Source: Eutreptiella sp. 'Long Island Sound 2002' (lineage: Eukaryota > Euglenozoa > Euglenophyceae > Eutreptiales > Eutreptiaceae). Taken from it: a DNA stretch of 64,000 bases. Made by a program: the position numbers and the translations under genes. Positions 25,995 through 38,785 of the stretch are shown piece after piece. The DNA lies in assembly GCA_964036045.1 (NCBI GenBank), contig CAXIWF010000168.1, positions 62,001-126,000 of the forward strand, in the 5' to 3' direction. Below the pieces are notes generated by a model. It did not search any database and was not told the DNA's origin. It saw only the letters and a list, made by a program, of their open reading frames with translations. Every line of letters starts with the position of its first letter. The stretch's first letter is position 1.

Positions 25995-27710
25995 CCGAGA
26001 ATTTTCTGAGAATTTTCCGAGAATTTTCCGAGAATTTTCCGAGAATTTTCCGAGAATTTTCCGAGAATTTTCTGAGAATTTTCCGAGAATTTTCCGAGAA
26101 TTTTCCGAGAATTTTCCGAGAATTTTCCGAGAATTTTCCGAGAATTTTCCGAGAATTTTCCGAGAATTTTCCGAGAATTTTCCGAGAATTTTCCGGGAAT
26201 TTTCCGAGAATTTTCCGAGAATTTTCCGAGAATTTTCCGAGAATTTTCCGAGAATTTTCAGAGAATTTTCCGTCAATTTTCCGAGAATTTTCCGAGAATT
26301 TTCCGAGAATTTTCCGAGAATTTTCCGACAATTTTCCGAGAGTTTTCCGTCAATTTTCCGAGAATTTTCCGAGAATTTTCCGAGAATTTTCCGAGAATTT
26401 TCCGAGAATTTTCCGAGAATTTTCCGAGAATTTTCCGAGAATTTTGGGAGAATTTTTCGAGAATTTTCCGAGAATTTTCCGTCAATTTTCCGAGAATTTT
26501 CGGAGGATTTTCCGAGAATTTTCCGAGAATTTTCCGAGAATTTTCCGAGAATTTTCCGAGAATTTTCCGTCAATTTTCCGAGAATTTTCCGAGAATTTTC
26601 CGAGAATTTTCCGAGAATTTTCCGAGAATTTTCCGAGAATTTTCCGAGAATTTTCCGAGAATTTTCCGAGAATTTTCCGAGAATTTTCCGAGAATTTTCC
26701 GAGAATTTTCCGAGAATTTTCCGAGAATTTTCCGAGAATTTTCCGAGAATTTTCCGAGAATTTTCTGAGAATTTTCCAAGAATTTTCCGAGATTTTTCCG
26801 AGAATTTTCCGAGAATTTTCCGAGAATTTTCCGAGAATTTTCCGAGAATTTTCCGAGAATTTTCTGAGAATTTTCCGAGAATTTTCCGAGAATTTTCCGA
26901 GAATTTTCCGAGAATTTTCCGAGAATTTTCCGAGAATTTTCCGAGAATTTTCCGAGAATTTTCCGAGAATTTTCCGAAAATTTTCCGAGAATTTTCGGAG
27001 AATTTTCCGAGAATTTTCCGAGAATTTTCCGAAAATTTTCCGAGAATTTTCCGAGAATTTTCCGAGAATTTTCCGAGAATTTTCCGAGAATTTTCTGAGA
27101 ATTTTCCGAGAATTTTCCGAGAATTTTCCGTCAATTTTCCGAGAATTTTCCCAGAATTTTCCGAGAATTTTCCGAGAATTTTCTGAGAATTTTCCGAGAA
27201 TTTTCCGAGAATTTTCCGAGAATTTTCCGTCAATTTTCCGATAATTTTCCGAGAATTTTCCGAGAATTTTCCGAGAATTTTCCGAGAATTTTCCGAGAAT
27301 TTTCCGAGAATTTTCCGAGATTTTTCCGAGATTTTTCCGAGAATTTTCCGAGAATTTTCCGATAATTTTCCGAGAATTTTCCGAGAATTTTCCGAGAATT
27401 TTCGGAGAATTTTCCGAGAATTTTCCGAGAATTTTCCGAGAATTTTCCGAGAATTTTCCGAGAATTTTCCGAGAACTTTCCGAGAATTTTCTGAGAATTT
27501 TCGGAGAATTTTCCGAGAATTTTCCGAGAATTTTCGGAGAATTTTTCGAGAATTTTCCGAGAATTTTCCGTCAATTTTCCGAGAATTTTCCGAGAATTTT
27601 CCGAGAATTTTCCGAGAATTTTCCGAGAATTTTCCGAGAATTTTCCGAGAATTTTCCGAGAATTTTCCGAGAATTTTCCGAGAATTTTCCGAGAATTTTC
27701 CGAGAATTTT

Positions 27711-27764
27711 CCAAGAGTTTTTCGTCAATTTTCCGAGAATTTTCCGAGAGGTTTCCAAATCTTT
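27711..27764 (+). repeat. J marker, ccaaatcttt type, first in B2
   Basis: The 3,519-bp spacing to the next J (320 units less one base) is the same as in B1. Confidence 0.95.
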
Positions 27765-30700
27765 CCGAGAATTTTCTGAGAATTTTCCGAGAATTTTCCG
27801 AGAATTTTCCGTCAATTTTCCTAGAATTTTCCGAGAATTTTCCGAGAATTTTCCGAGAATTTTCTGAGAATTTTCTGAGAATTTTCCGAGAATTTTCCGA
27901 GAATTTTCCGAGAATTTTCCGAGTATTTTCCGAGAATTTTCCGAGAATTTTCCAAGAATTTTCCGAGAATTTTCCGAGAATTTTCCGAGAATTTTCCGGG
28001 AATTTTCCGAGAATTTTCCGAGAATTTTCCGAGAATTTTCCGAGAATTTTCCGAGTATTTTCCGAGAACTTTCCGAGAATTTTCTGAGAATTTTCGGAGA
28101 ATTTTCCGAGAATTTTCCGAGAATTTTCGGAGAATTTTTCGAGAATTTTCCGAGAATTTTCCGTCAATTTTCCGAGAATTTTCCGAGAATTTTCCGAGAA
28201 TTTTCCGAGAATTTTCCGAGAATTTTCCGAGAATTTTCCGAGAATTTTCCGAGAGTTTTTCGTCAATTTTCCGAGAATTTTCCGAGAATTTTCCGAGAAT
28301 TTTCCGAGAATTTTCCGAGAATTTTCCGAGAATTTTCCGAGAATTTTCCGAGAATTTTCCGAGAATTTTCCGTCAATTTTCCGAGAATTTTCCGAGAATT
28401 TTCCGAGAATTTTCCGAGAATTTTCTGAGAATTTTCTGAGAATTTTCCGAGAATTTTCCGAGAATTTTCCGAGAATTTTCCGAGAATTTTCCGTCAATTT
28501 TCCGAGAATTTTCCGAGAATTTTCCGAGAATTTTCCGAGAATTTTCCGAGAATTTTCCGAGAATTTTCCGAGAATTTTCCGAGAATTTTCCGAGAATTTT
28601 CCGAGAATTTTCCGAGAATTTTCCGGGAATTTTCCGAGAATTTTCCGAGAATTTTCCGAGAATTTTCCGAGAATTTTCCGAGAATTTTCCGAGAATTTTC
28701 CAAGAATTTTCCGAGAATTTTCCGAGAATTTTCCGAGAATTTTCCGAGAATTTTCCGAGAATTTTCCGAGATTTTTCCGAGAATTTTCCGAGAATTTTCC
28801 GTCAATTTTCCGAGAATTTTCCGAGAATTTTCCGAGAATTTTCCGAGAATTTTCCGAGAATTTTCCGAGAATTTTCCGAGAATTTTCCGAGAATTTTCCG
28901 AGAATTTTCCGAGAATTTTCCGAGAATTTTCCGTCAATTTTCCGAGAATTTTCCGAGAATTTTCCGAGAATTTTCCGAGAATTTTCTGAGAATTTTCTGA
29001 GAATTTTCCGAGAATTTTCCGAGAATTTTCCGAGAATTTTCCGAGAATTTTCCGTCAATTTTCCGAGAATTTTCCGAGAATTTTGCGAGAATTTTCCGAG
29101 AATTTTCCGAGATTTTTCCGAGAATTTTCCGAGAATTTTCCGAGAATTTTCCGAGAATTTTCCGAGAATTTTCTGAGAATTTTCCGAGAATTTTCCGAGA
29201 ATTTTCCGAGAATTTTCCGAGAATTTTCCGAGAATTTTCTGCGAATTTTCCGAGAATTTTCCGAGAATTTTGCGAGAATTTTCCGAGAATTTTCCGAGAA
29301 TTTTCCGAAAATTTTCCGAGAATTTTCCGAGAATTTTCCGAGAATTTTCCGAGAATTTTCTGAGAATTTTCCGAGAATTTTCCGTCAATTTTCCGAGAAT
29401 TTTCCGAGAATTTTCCGAAAATTTTCCGAGAATTTTCCGAGAATTTTCTGAGAATTTTCCGATAATTTTCCGAGAATTTTCCGTCAATTTTCCGAGAATT
29501 TTCCGAGAATTTTCCGAGAATTTTCCGAGAATTTTCTGAGAATTTTCTGAGAATTTTCCGAGAATTTTCCGAGAATTTTCCGAGAATTTTCCGAGAATTT
29601 TCCGAGAATTTTCCGAGAATTTTCCGAGAATTTTCCGAGAATTTTCCGAGAATTTTCCGGGAATTTTCCGAGAATTTTCCGAGAATTTTCCGAGAATTTT
29701 CCGAGAATTTTCCGAGAATTTTCAGAGAATTTTCCGTCAATTTTCCGAGAATTTTCCGAGAATTTTCCGAGAATTTTCCGAGAATTTTCCGACAATTTTC
29801 CGAGAGTTTTCCGTCAATTTTCCGAGAATTTTCCGAGAATTTTCCGAGAATTTTCCGAGAATTTTCCGAGAATTTTCCGAGAATTTTCCGAGAATTTTCC
29901 GAGAATTTTCGGAGAATTTTTCGAGAATTTTCCGAGAATTTTCCGTCAATTTTCCGAGAATTTTCGGAGAATTTTCCGAGAATTTTCCGAGAATTTTCCG
30001 AGAATTTTCGGAGAATTTTCCGAGAATTTTCCGTCAATTTTCCGAGAATTTTCCGAGAATTTTCCGAGAATTTTCCGAGAATTTTCCGAGAATTTTCCGA
30101 GAATTTTCCGAGAATTTTCCGAGAATTTTCCGAGAATTTTCCGAGAATTTTCCGAGAATTTTCCGAGAATTTTCCGGGAATTTTCCAAGAATTTTCCGAG
30201 AATTTTCCGAGAATTTTCCGAGAATTTTCCGAGAATTTTCCGAGAATTTTCCGAGAATTTTCCGAGAATTTTCTGAGAATTTTCCAAGAATTTTCCGAGA
30301 TTTTTCCGAGAATTTTCCGAGAATTTTCCGAGAATTTTCCGAGAATTTTCCGAGAATTTTCCGAGAATTTTCTGAGAATTTTCCGAGAATTTTCCGAGAA
30401 TTTTCCGAGAATTTTCCGAGAATTTTCCGAGAATTTTCCGAGAATTTTCCGAGAATTTTCCGAGAATTTTCCGAGAATTTTCCGAGAATTTTCCGAAAAT
30501 TTTCCGAGAATTTTCTGAGAATTTTCCGAGAATTTTCCGAGAATTTTCCGAAAATTTTCCGAGAATTTTCCGAGAATTTTCCGAGAATTTTCCGAGAATT
30601 TTCCGAGAATTTTCTGAGAATTTTCCGAGAATTTTCCGAGAATTTTCCGTCAATTTTCCGAGAATTTTCCCAGAATTTTCCGAGAATTTTCCGAGAATTT

Positions 30701-31229
30701 TCTGAGAATTTTCCGAGAATTTTCCGAGAATTTTCCGAGAATTTTCCGTCAATTTTCCGATAATTTTCCGAGAATTTTCCGAGAATTTTCCGAGAATTTT
30801 CCGAGAATTTTCCGAGAATTTTCCGAGAATTTTCCGAGATTTTTCCGAGATTTTTCCGAGAATTTTCCGAGAATTTTCCGATAATTTTCCGAGAATTTTC
30901 CGAGAATTTTCCGAGAATTTTCGGAGAATTTTCCGAGAATTTTCCGAGAATTTTCCGAGAATTTTCCGAGAATTTTCCGAGAATTTTCCGAGAACTTTCC
31001 GAGAATTTTCTGAGAATTTTCCGAGAACTTTCCGAGAATTTTCCGAGAATTTTCGGAGAATTTTTCGAGAATTTTCTGAGAATTTTCCGTCAATTTTCCG
31101 AGAATTTTCCGAGAATTTTCCGAGAATTTTCCGAGAATTTTCCGAGAATTTTCCGAGAATTTTCCGAGAATTTTCCGAGAATTTTCCGAGAATTTTCCGA
31201 GAATTTTCCGAGAATTTTCCGAGAATTTT

Positions 31230-31283
31230 CCAAGAGTTTTTCGTCAATTTTCCGAGAATTTTCCGAGAGGTTTCCAAATCTTT
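31230..31283 (+). repeat. J marker, ccaaatcttt type, second in B2
   Basis: 816 units before the ccaaatcttt at 40245 once intervening length changes are counted. Confidence 0.95.
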
Positions 31284-33197
31284 CCGAGAATTTTCTGAGA
31301 ATTTTCCGAGAATTTTCCGAGAATTTTCCGTCAATTTTCCTAGAATTTTCCGAGAATTTCCCGAGAATTTTCCGAGAATTTTCTGAGAATTTTCTGAGAA
31401 TTTTCCGAGAATTTTCCGAGAATTTTCCGAGAATTTTCCGAGTATTTTCCGAGAATTTTCCGAGAATTTTCCAAGAATTTTCCGAGAATTTTCCGAGAAT
31501 TTTCCGAGAATTTTCCGGGAATTTTCCGAGAATTTTCCGAGAATTTTCCGAGAATTTTCCGAGAATTTTCCGAGTATTTTCCGAGAACTTTCCGAGAATT
31601 TTCTGAGAATTTTCGGAGAATTTTCCGAGAATTTTCCGAGAATTTTCGGAGAATTTTTCGAGAATTTTCCGAGAATTTTCCGTCAATTTTCCGAGAATTT
31701 TCCGAGAATTTTCCGAGAATTTTCCGAGAATTTTCCGAGAATTTTCCGAGAATTTTCCGAGAATTTTCCGAGAGTTTTTCGTCAATTTTCCGAGAATTTT
31801 CCGAGAATTTTCCGAGAATTTTCCGAGAATTTTCCGAGAATTTTCCGAGAATTTTCCGAGAATTTTCCGAGAATTTTCCGAGAATTTTCCGTCAATTTTC
31901 CGAGAATTTTCCGAGAATTTTCCGAGAATTTTCCGAGAATTTTCTGAGAATTTTCTGAGAATTATCCGAGAATTTTCCGAGAATTTTCCGAGAATTTTCC
32001 GTCAATTTTCCGAGAATTTTCCGAGAATTTTCCGAGAATTTTCCGAGAATTTTCCGAGAATTTTCCGAGAATTTTCCGAGAATTTTCCGAGAATTTTCCG
32101 AGAATTTTCCGAGAATTTTCCGAGAATTTTCCGAGAATTTTCCGGGAATTTTCCGAGAATTTTCCGAGAATTTTCCGAGAATTTTCCGAGAATTTTCCGA
32201 GAATTTTCCGAGAATTTTCCAAGAATTTTCCGAGAATTTTCCGAGAATTTTCCGAGAATTTTCCGAGAATTTTCCGAGAATTTTCCGAAATTTTTCCGAG
32301 AATTTTCCGAGAATTTTCCGTCAATTTTCCGAGAATTTTCCGAGAATTTTCCGAGAATTTTCCGAGAATTTTCCGAGAATTTTCCGAGAATTTTCCGAGA
32401 ATTTTCCGAGAATTTTCCGAGAATTTTCCGAGAATTTTCCGAGAATTTTCCGTCAATTTTCCGAGAATTTTCCGAGAATTTTCCGAGAATTTTCTGAGAA
32501 TTTTCTGAGAATTTTCCGAGAATTTTCCGAGAATTTTCCGAGAATTTTCCGAGAATTTTCCGTCAATTTTCCGAGAATTTTCCGAGAATTTTCCGAGAAT
32601 TTTCCGAGAATTTTCCGAGAATTTTCCGAGAATTTTCCGAGAATTTTCCGAGAATTTTCCGAGAATTTTCCGAGAATTTTCCGAGAATTTTCCGGGAATT
32701 TTCCGAGAATTTTCCGAGAATTTTCCGAGAATTTTCCGAGAATTTTCCGAGAATTTTCCGAGAATTTTCCAAGAATTTTCCGAGAATTTTCCGAGAATTT
32801 TCCGAGAATTTTCCGAGAATTTTCCGAGAATTTTCCAAGATTTTTCCGAGAATTTTCCGAGAATTTTCCGTCAATTTTCCGAGAATTTTCCAAGAATTTT
32901 CCGAGAATTTTCCGAGAATTTTCCGAGAATTTTCCGAGAATTTTCCGAGAATTTTCCGAGAATTTTCCGAGAATTTTCTGAGAATTTTCCGAGAATTTTC
33001 CGAGAATTTTCCGAGATTTTTCCGAGAATTTTCCGAGAATTTTCCGATAATTTTCCGAGAATTTTCCGAGAATTTTCCGAGAATTTTCCGAGAATTTTCC
33101 GAGAATTTTCCGAGAATTTTCCGAGAATTTTCCGAGAACTTTCCGAGAATTTTCTGAGAATTTTCCGAGAATTTTCCGAGAATTTTCTGAGAATTTT

Positions 33198-33218
33198 CCG
33201 AGAATTATCCGAGAATTT
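33198..33218 (+). repeat. K marker 7
   Basis: Second-copy partner of the K at 24952. Confidence 0.95.
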
Positions 33219-34219
33219 CCGAGAATTTTCTGAGAATTTTCCGAGAATTTTCCGAGAATTTTCCGAGAATTTTCCGAGAATTTTCCGAGAATTTTCTGAG
33301 AATTTTCCGAGAATTTTCCGAGAATTTTCCGAGAATTTTCCGAGAATTTTCCGAGAATTTTCCGAAAATTTTCCGAGAATTTTCCGAGAATTTTCCGAGA
33401 ATTTTCCGAGAATTTTCTGAGAATTTTCCGAGAATTTTCCGTCAATTTTCCGAGAATTTTCCGAGAATTTTCCGAAAATTTTCCGAGAATTTTCCGAGAA
33501 TTTTCCGAGAATTTTCCGAGAATTTTCTGAGAATTTTCCGAGAATTTTCCGAGAATTTTCCGTCAATTTTCCGAGAATTTTCCGAGAATTTTCCGAGAAT
33601 TTTCCGAGAATTTTCTGAGAATTTTCCGAGAATTTTCCGAGAATTTTCCGAGAATTTTGCGAGAATTTTCCGAGAATTTTCCGAGAATTTTCCGAGAATT
33701 TTCCGAGAATTTTCTGAGAATTTTCCGAGAATTTTCCGAGAATTTTCCGAGAATTTTCCGAGAATTTTCCGAGAATTTTCCGAGAATTTTCAGAGAATTT
33801 TCCGTCAATTTTCCGAGAATTTTCCGAGAATTTTCCGAGAATTTTCCGAGAATTTTCCGACAATTTTCCGAGAGTTTTCCGTCAATTTTCCGAGAATTTT
33901 CCGAGAATTTTCCGAGAATTTTCCGAGAATTTTCCGAGAATTTTCCGAGAATTTTCCGAGAATTTTCCGAGAATTTTCCGAGAATTTTCCGAGAATTTTC
34001 TGAGAATTTTCCGAGAATTTTCCGAGAATTTTCCGAGATTTTTCCGAGAATTTTCCGAGAATTTTCCGATAATTTTCCGAGAATTTTCCGAGAATTTTCC
34101 GAGAATTTTCCGAGAATTTTCCGAGAATTTTCCGAGAATTTTCCGAGAATTTTCCGAGAACTTTCCGAGAATTTTCTGAGAATTTTCCGAGAATTTTCCG
34201 AGAATTTTCTGAGAATTTT

Positions 34220-34240
34220 CCGAGAATTATCCGAGAATTT
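34220..34240 (+). repeat. K marker 8
   Basis: Partner of 25974 at the end of B2, and of 36384 (+2,164) in the next duplication. Confidence 0.95.
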
Positions 34241-34988
34241 CCGAGAATTTTCTGAGAATTTTCCGAGAATTTTCCGAGAATTTTCCGAGAATTTTCCGAG
34301 AATTTTCCGAGAATTTTCTGAGAATTTTCCGAGAATTTTCCGAGAATTTTCCGAGAATTTTCCGAGAATTTTCCGAGAATTTTCCGAAAATTTTCCGAGA
34401 ATTTTCCGAGAATTTTCCGAGAATTTTCCGAGAATTTTCTGAGAATTTTCCGAGAATTTTCCGTCAATTTTCCGACAATTTTCCGAGAATTTTCCGAGAA
34501 TTTTCCGAGAATTTTCCGAGAATTTTCCGAGAATTTTCAGAGAATTTTCCGTCAATTTTCCGAGAATTTTCCGTCAATTTTCCGAGAATTTTCCGAGAAT
34601 TTTCCGAGAATTTTCCGAGAATTTTCCGACAATTTTCCGAGAGTTTTCCGTCAATTTTCCGAGAATTTTCCGAGAATTTTCCGAGAATTTTCCGAGAATT
34701 TTCCGAGAATTTTCCGAGAATTTTCCGAGAATTTTCCGAGAATTTTCCGAGAATTTTCCGAGAATTTTCTGAGAATTTTCCGAGAATTTTCCGAGAATTT
34801 TCCGAGATTTTTCCGAGAATTTTCCGAGAATTTTCCGATAATTTTCCGAGAATTTTCCGAGAATTTTCCGAGAATTTTCCGAGAATTTTCCGAGAATTTT
34901 CCGAGAATTTTCCGAGAATTTTCCGAGAACTTTCCGAGAATTTTCTGAGAATTCCCCGAGAATTTTCCGAGAATTTTCTGAGAATTTT

Positions 34989-35009
34989 CCGAGAATTATC
35001 CGAGAATTT
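34989..35009 (+). repeat. K marker 9
   Basis: 769 bp after the previous K (70 units less one base); partner at 37131 (+2,142). Confidence 0.95.
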
Positions 35010-35614
35010 CCGAGAATTTTCTGAGAATTTTCCGAGAATTTTCCGAGAATTTTCCGAGAATTTTCCGAGAATTTTCCGAGAATTTTCTGAGAATTTTCCG
35101 AGAATTTTCCGAGAATTTTCCGAGAATTTTCCGAGAATTTTCCGAGAATTTTCCGAAAATTTTCCGAGAATTTTCCGAGAATTTTCCGAGAATTTTCCGA
35201 GAATTTTCTGAGAATTTTCCGAGAATTTTCCGTCAATTTTCCGACAATTTTCCGAGAATTTTCCGAGAATTTTCCGAGAATTTTCCGAGAATTTTCCGAG
35301 AATTTTCCGAGAATTTTCTGAGAATTTTCCGAGAATTTTCCGAGAATTTTCCGTCAATTTTCCGAGAATTTTCCGAGAATTTTCCGAGAATTTTCCGAGA
35401 ATTTTCTGAGAATTTTCTGAGAATTTTGCGAGAATTTTCCGAGAATTTTCCGAGAATTTTCCGAGAATTTTCCGAGAATTTTCCGAGAATTTTCCGAGAA
35501 TTTTCCGGGAATTTTCCGAGAATTTTCCGAGAATTTTCCGAGAATTTTCTGAGAATTTTCCGAGAATTTTCAGAGAATTTTCCGTCAATTTTCCGAGAAT
35601 TTTCCGAGAATTTT

Positions 35615-35626
35615 CCGAGGAATTTT
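35615..35626 (+). repeat. 12-bp unit ccgaggaatttt, first of three
   Basis: An extra G. Partners at 37757 (+2,142) and, through the 1,024-bp duplication, 38814; all three descend from one insertion. Confidence 0.92.
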
Positions 35627-35945
35627 CCGAGAATTTTCCGACAATTTTCCGAGAGTTTTCCGTCAATTTTCCGAGAATTTTCCGAGAATTTTCCGAGGAT
35701 TTTCCGAGAATTTTCCGAGAATTTTCCGAGAATTTTCCGAGAATTTTCGGAGAATTTTTCGAGAATTTTCCGAGAATTTTCCGTCAATTTTCCGAGAATT
35801 TTCCGAGAATTTTCCGAGAATTTTCCGAGAATTTTCCGAGAATTTTCCGAGAATTTTCCGTCAATTTTCCGAGAATTTTCCGAGAATTTTCCGAGAATTT
35901 TCCGAGAATTTTCCCAGAATTTTCCCAGAATTTTCCGAGAATTTT

Positions 35946-36383
35946 CCGAGAATTTTCCGAGAATTATCCGAGAATTATCCGAGAATTTTCTGAGAATTTT
36001 CCGAGAATTTTCCGAGAATTTTCCGAGAATTTTCCGAGAATTTTCCGAGAATTTTCTGAGAATTTTCCGAGAATTTCCGAGAATTTTCTGAGAATTTTCC
36101 GAGAATTTTCCGAGAATTTTCCGAGAATTTTCCGAGAATTTTCCGAGAATTTTCTGAGAATTTTCCGAGAATTTTCCGAGAATTTTCCGAGAATTTTCCG
36201 AGAATTTTCCGAGAATTTTCCGAAAATTTTCCGAGAATTTTCCGAGAATTTTCCGAGAATTTTCCGAGAATTTTCCGAGAATTTCCGAGAATTTTCTGAG
36301 AATTTTCCGAGAATTTTCCGAGAATTTTCCGAGAATTTTCCGAGAATTTTCCGAGAATTTTCCGAGAATTTTCCGAGAATTTT
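35946..36383 (+). repeat. Junction segment rich in K-derived fragments
   Basis: Between the two 2,142-bp copies lie two adjacent attat-tailed units near 35960-35980 without the usual 10-bp unit, followed by isolated 10-bp ccgagaattt units at 36067-36076 and 36275-36284. This looks like rearranged pieces of the K marker left by unequal exchange. I see no other content. Confidence 0.7.
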
Positions 36384-36404
36384 CCGAGAATTATCCGAGA
36401 ATTT
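36384..36404 (+). repeat. K marker 10
   Basis: Opens copy 2 of the 2,142-bp duplication after a stretch of K-derived fragments. Confidence 0.95.
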
Positions 36405-37130
36405 CCGAGAATTTTCTGAGAATTTTCCGAGAATTTTCCGAGAATTTTCCGAGAATTTTCCGAGAATTTTCCGAGAATTTTCTGAGAATTTTCCGAGAAT
36501 TTTCCGAGAATTTTCCGAGAATTTTCCGAGAATTTTCCGAGAATTTTCCGAAAATTTTCCGAGAATTTTCCGAGAATTTTCCGAGAATTTTCCGAGAATT
36601 TTCTGAGAATTTTCCGAGAATTTTCCGTCAATTTTCCGACAATTTTCCGAGAATTTTCCGAGAATTTTCCGAGAATTTTCCGAGAATTTTCCGAGAATTT
36701 TCAGAGAATTTTCCGTCAATTTTCCGAGAATTTTCCGAGAATTTTCCGAGAATTTTCCGAGAATTTTCCGACAATTTTCCGAGAGTTTTCCGTCAATTTT
36801 CCGAGAATTTTCCGAGAATTTTCCGAGAATTTTCCGAGAATTTTCCGAGAATTTTCCGAGAATTTTCCGAGAATTTTCCGAGAATTTTCCGAGAATTTTC
36901 CGAGAATTTTCTGAGAATTTTCCGAGAATTTTCCGAGAATTTTCCGAGATTTTTCCGAGAATTTTCCGAGAATTTTCCGATAATTTTCCGAGAATTTTCC
37001 GAGAATTTTCCGAGAATTTTCCGAGAATTTTCCGAGAATTTTCCGAGAATTTTCCGAGAATTTTCCGAGAACTTTCCGAGAATTTTCTGAGAATTCCCCG
37101 AGAATTTTCCGAGAATTTTCTGAGAATTTT

Positions 37131-37151
37131 CCGAGAATTATCCGAGAATTT
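37131..37151 (+). repeat. K marker 11
   Basis: Last K before a K-free interval of about 11 kb; related to the K at 49382 (+12,251). Confidence 0.95.
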
Positions 37152-37750
37152 CCGAGAATTTTCTGAGAATTTTCCGAGAATTTTCCGAGAATTTTCCGAG
37201 AATTTTCCGAGAATTTTCCGAGAATTTTCTGAGAATTTTCCGAGAATTTTCCGAGAATTTTCCGAGAATTTTCCGAGAATTTTCCGAGAATTTTCCGAAA
37301 ATTTTCCGAGAATTTTCCGAGAATTTTCCGAGAATTTTCCGAGAATTTTCTGAGAATTTTCCGAGAATTTTCCGTCAATTTTCCGACAATTTTCCGAGAA
37401 TTTTCCGAGAATTTTCCGAGAATTTTCCGAGAATTTTCCGAGAATTTTCCGAGAATTTTCTGAGAATTTTCCGAGAATTTTCCGAGAATTTTCCGTCAAT
37501 TTTCCGAGAATTTTCCGAGAATTTTCCGAGAATTTTCCGAGAATTTTCTGAGAATTTTCTGAGAATTTTGCGAGAATTTTCCGAGAATTTTCCGAGAATT
37601 TTCCGAGAATTTTCCGAGAATTTTCCGAGAATTTTCCGAGAATTTTCCGGGAATTTTCCGAGAATTTTCCGAGAATTTTCCGAGAATTTTCTGAGAATTT
37701 TCCGAGAATTTTCAGAGAATTTTCCGTCAATTTTCCGAGAATTTTCCGAG

Positions 37751-38785
37751 AATTTTCCGAGGAATTTTCCGAGAATTTTCCGACAATTTTCCGAGAGTTT
37801 TCCGTCAATTTTCCGAGAATTTTCCGAGAATTTTCCGAGAATTTTCCGAGAATTTTCCGAGAATTTTCCGAGAATTTTCCGAGAATTTTCGGAGAATTTT
37901 TCGAGAATTTTCCGAGAATTTTCCGTCAATTTTCCGAGAATTTTCCGAGAATTTTCCGAGAATTTTCCGAGAATTTTCCGAGAATTTTCCGAGAATTTTC
38001 CGTCAATTTTCCGAGAATTTTCCGAGAATTTTCCGAGAATTTTCCGAGAATTTTCCCAGAATTTTCCCAGAATTTTCCGAGAATTTTCCGAGAATTTTCC
38101 GAGAATTTTCCGAGAATTTTCCGAGAATTTTCCGGGAATTTTCCAAGAATTTTCCGAGAATTTTCCGAGAATTTTCCGAGAATTTTCCGAGAATTTTCCG
38201 AGAATTTTCCGAGAATTTTCCGAGAATTTTCTGAGAATTTTCCAAGAATTTTCCGAGATTTTTCCGAGAATTTTCCGAGAATTTTCCGAGAATTTTCCGA
38301 GAATTTTCCGAGAATTTTCCGAGAATTTTCCGAGAACTTTCCGAGAATTTTCCGAGAATTTTCCGAGAATTTTCCGAGAATTTTCCGTCAATTTTCCGAG
38401 AATTTTCTGAGAATTTTCTGAGAATTTTCCGAGAATTTTCCGAGAATTTTCCGAGAATTTTCCGAGAATTTTCCGAGAATTTTCCAAGAATTTTCCGAGA
38501 ATTTGCCGAGAATTTTCCGAGAATTTTCCGAGAATTTTCCGAAAATTTTCCGAGAATTTTCCGAGAATTTTCCGAGAATTTTCCGAGAATTTTCCGAGAA
38601 TTTTCCGTCAATTTTCCGAGAATTTTCCGAGATTTTTCCGAGAATTTTCCGAGAATTTTCTGAGAATTTTCCGAGAATTTTCCGAGAATTTTCCGAGAAT
38701 TTTCCGAGAATTTTCCGAGAATTTTCCGAGAATTTTCCGAGAATTTTCCGGGAATTTTCCGAGAATTTTCCGAGAATTTTCCGAG
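37751..38785 (+). repeat. 1,024-bp tandem duplication, copy 1
   Basis: Ordered markers shared with copy 2: the 12-bp ccgaggaatttt at 37757, gtcaa at 37805 and 37926, cccag pair at 38055, gtcaa at 38388, tttgccgag near 38502, and ctgag at 38660. The offset is 1,057 bp at the left and 1,024 at the right, so this copy has three extra units between 38055 and 38388. The left edge lies between 37728 and 37757. Confidence 0.88.
37757..37768 (+). repeat. 12-bp unit ccgaggaatttt, second
   Basis: Absent from the displaced copy near 49.97 kb, so the insertion either postdates that duplication or was lost there. Confidence 0.92.

Larger units (their letters stand above)
25974..34219 (+). repeat. ~8.24-kb higher-order block B2 (750 units)
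   Basis: Second tandem copy of the preceding block. The distance from its first K (25974) to the K that closes it (34220) is 8,246 bp, i.e. 750 units less four 10-bp units at 25985, 27755, 31274 and 33209. Shared markers include an opening gggagaattttt run near 26446 (18169 in B1), ccaaatcttt at 27755-27764 and 31274-31283, a paired ccgaaaatttt motif near 26974 and 27029, and cccag at 27150 (18906 in B1). It lacks the two single-base losses seen in B1, so those arose in B1 after duplication or were removed here. Confidence 0.92.
34220..35945 (+). repeat. 2,142-bp duplication, copy 1
   Basis: Begins with K at 34220-34240 and holds another K at 34989-35009. Private variants shared with copy 2 include an aattcccc tail at 34950 (giving GAATTC at 34949-34954), the 12-bp ccgaggaatttt at 35615-35626, gtcaa at 35861 and a cccag pair at 35913. 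The offset is 2,164 bp at the left and 2,142 after two gtcaa units 22 bp apart near 34552 and 34574, so this copy has two extra units. The offset 2,142 equals 195 units after counting four 10-bp and one 12-bp unit. Confidence 0.9.
36384..37750 (+). repeat. 2,142-bp duplication, copy 2 (left part)
   Basis: Repeats copy 1: K at 36384-36404 and 37131-37151, the aattcccc tail at 37092 with GAATTC at 37091-37096, a ttttgcgag start near 37568, and gtcaa at 36716. The copy continues to about 38.09 kb (gtcaa at 38003, cccag pair at 38055), overlapping the start of the 1,024-bp duplication. Confidence 0.9.
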
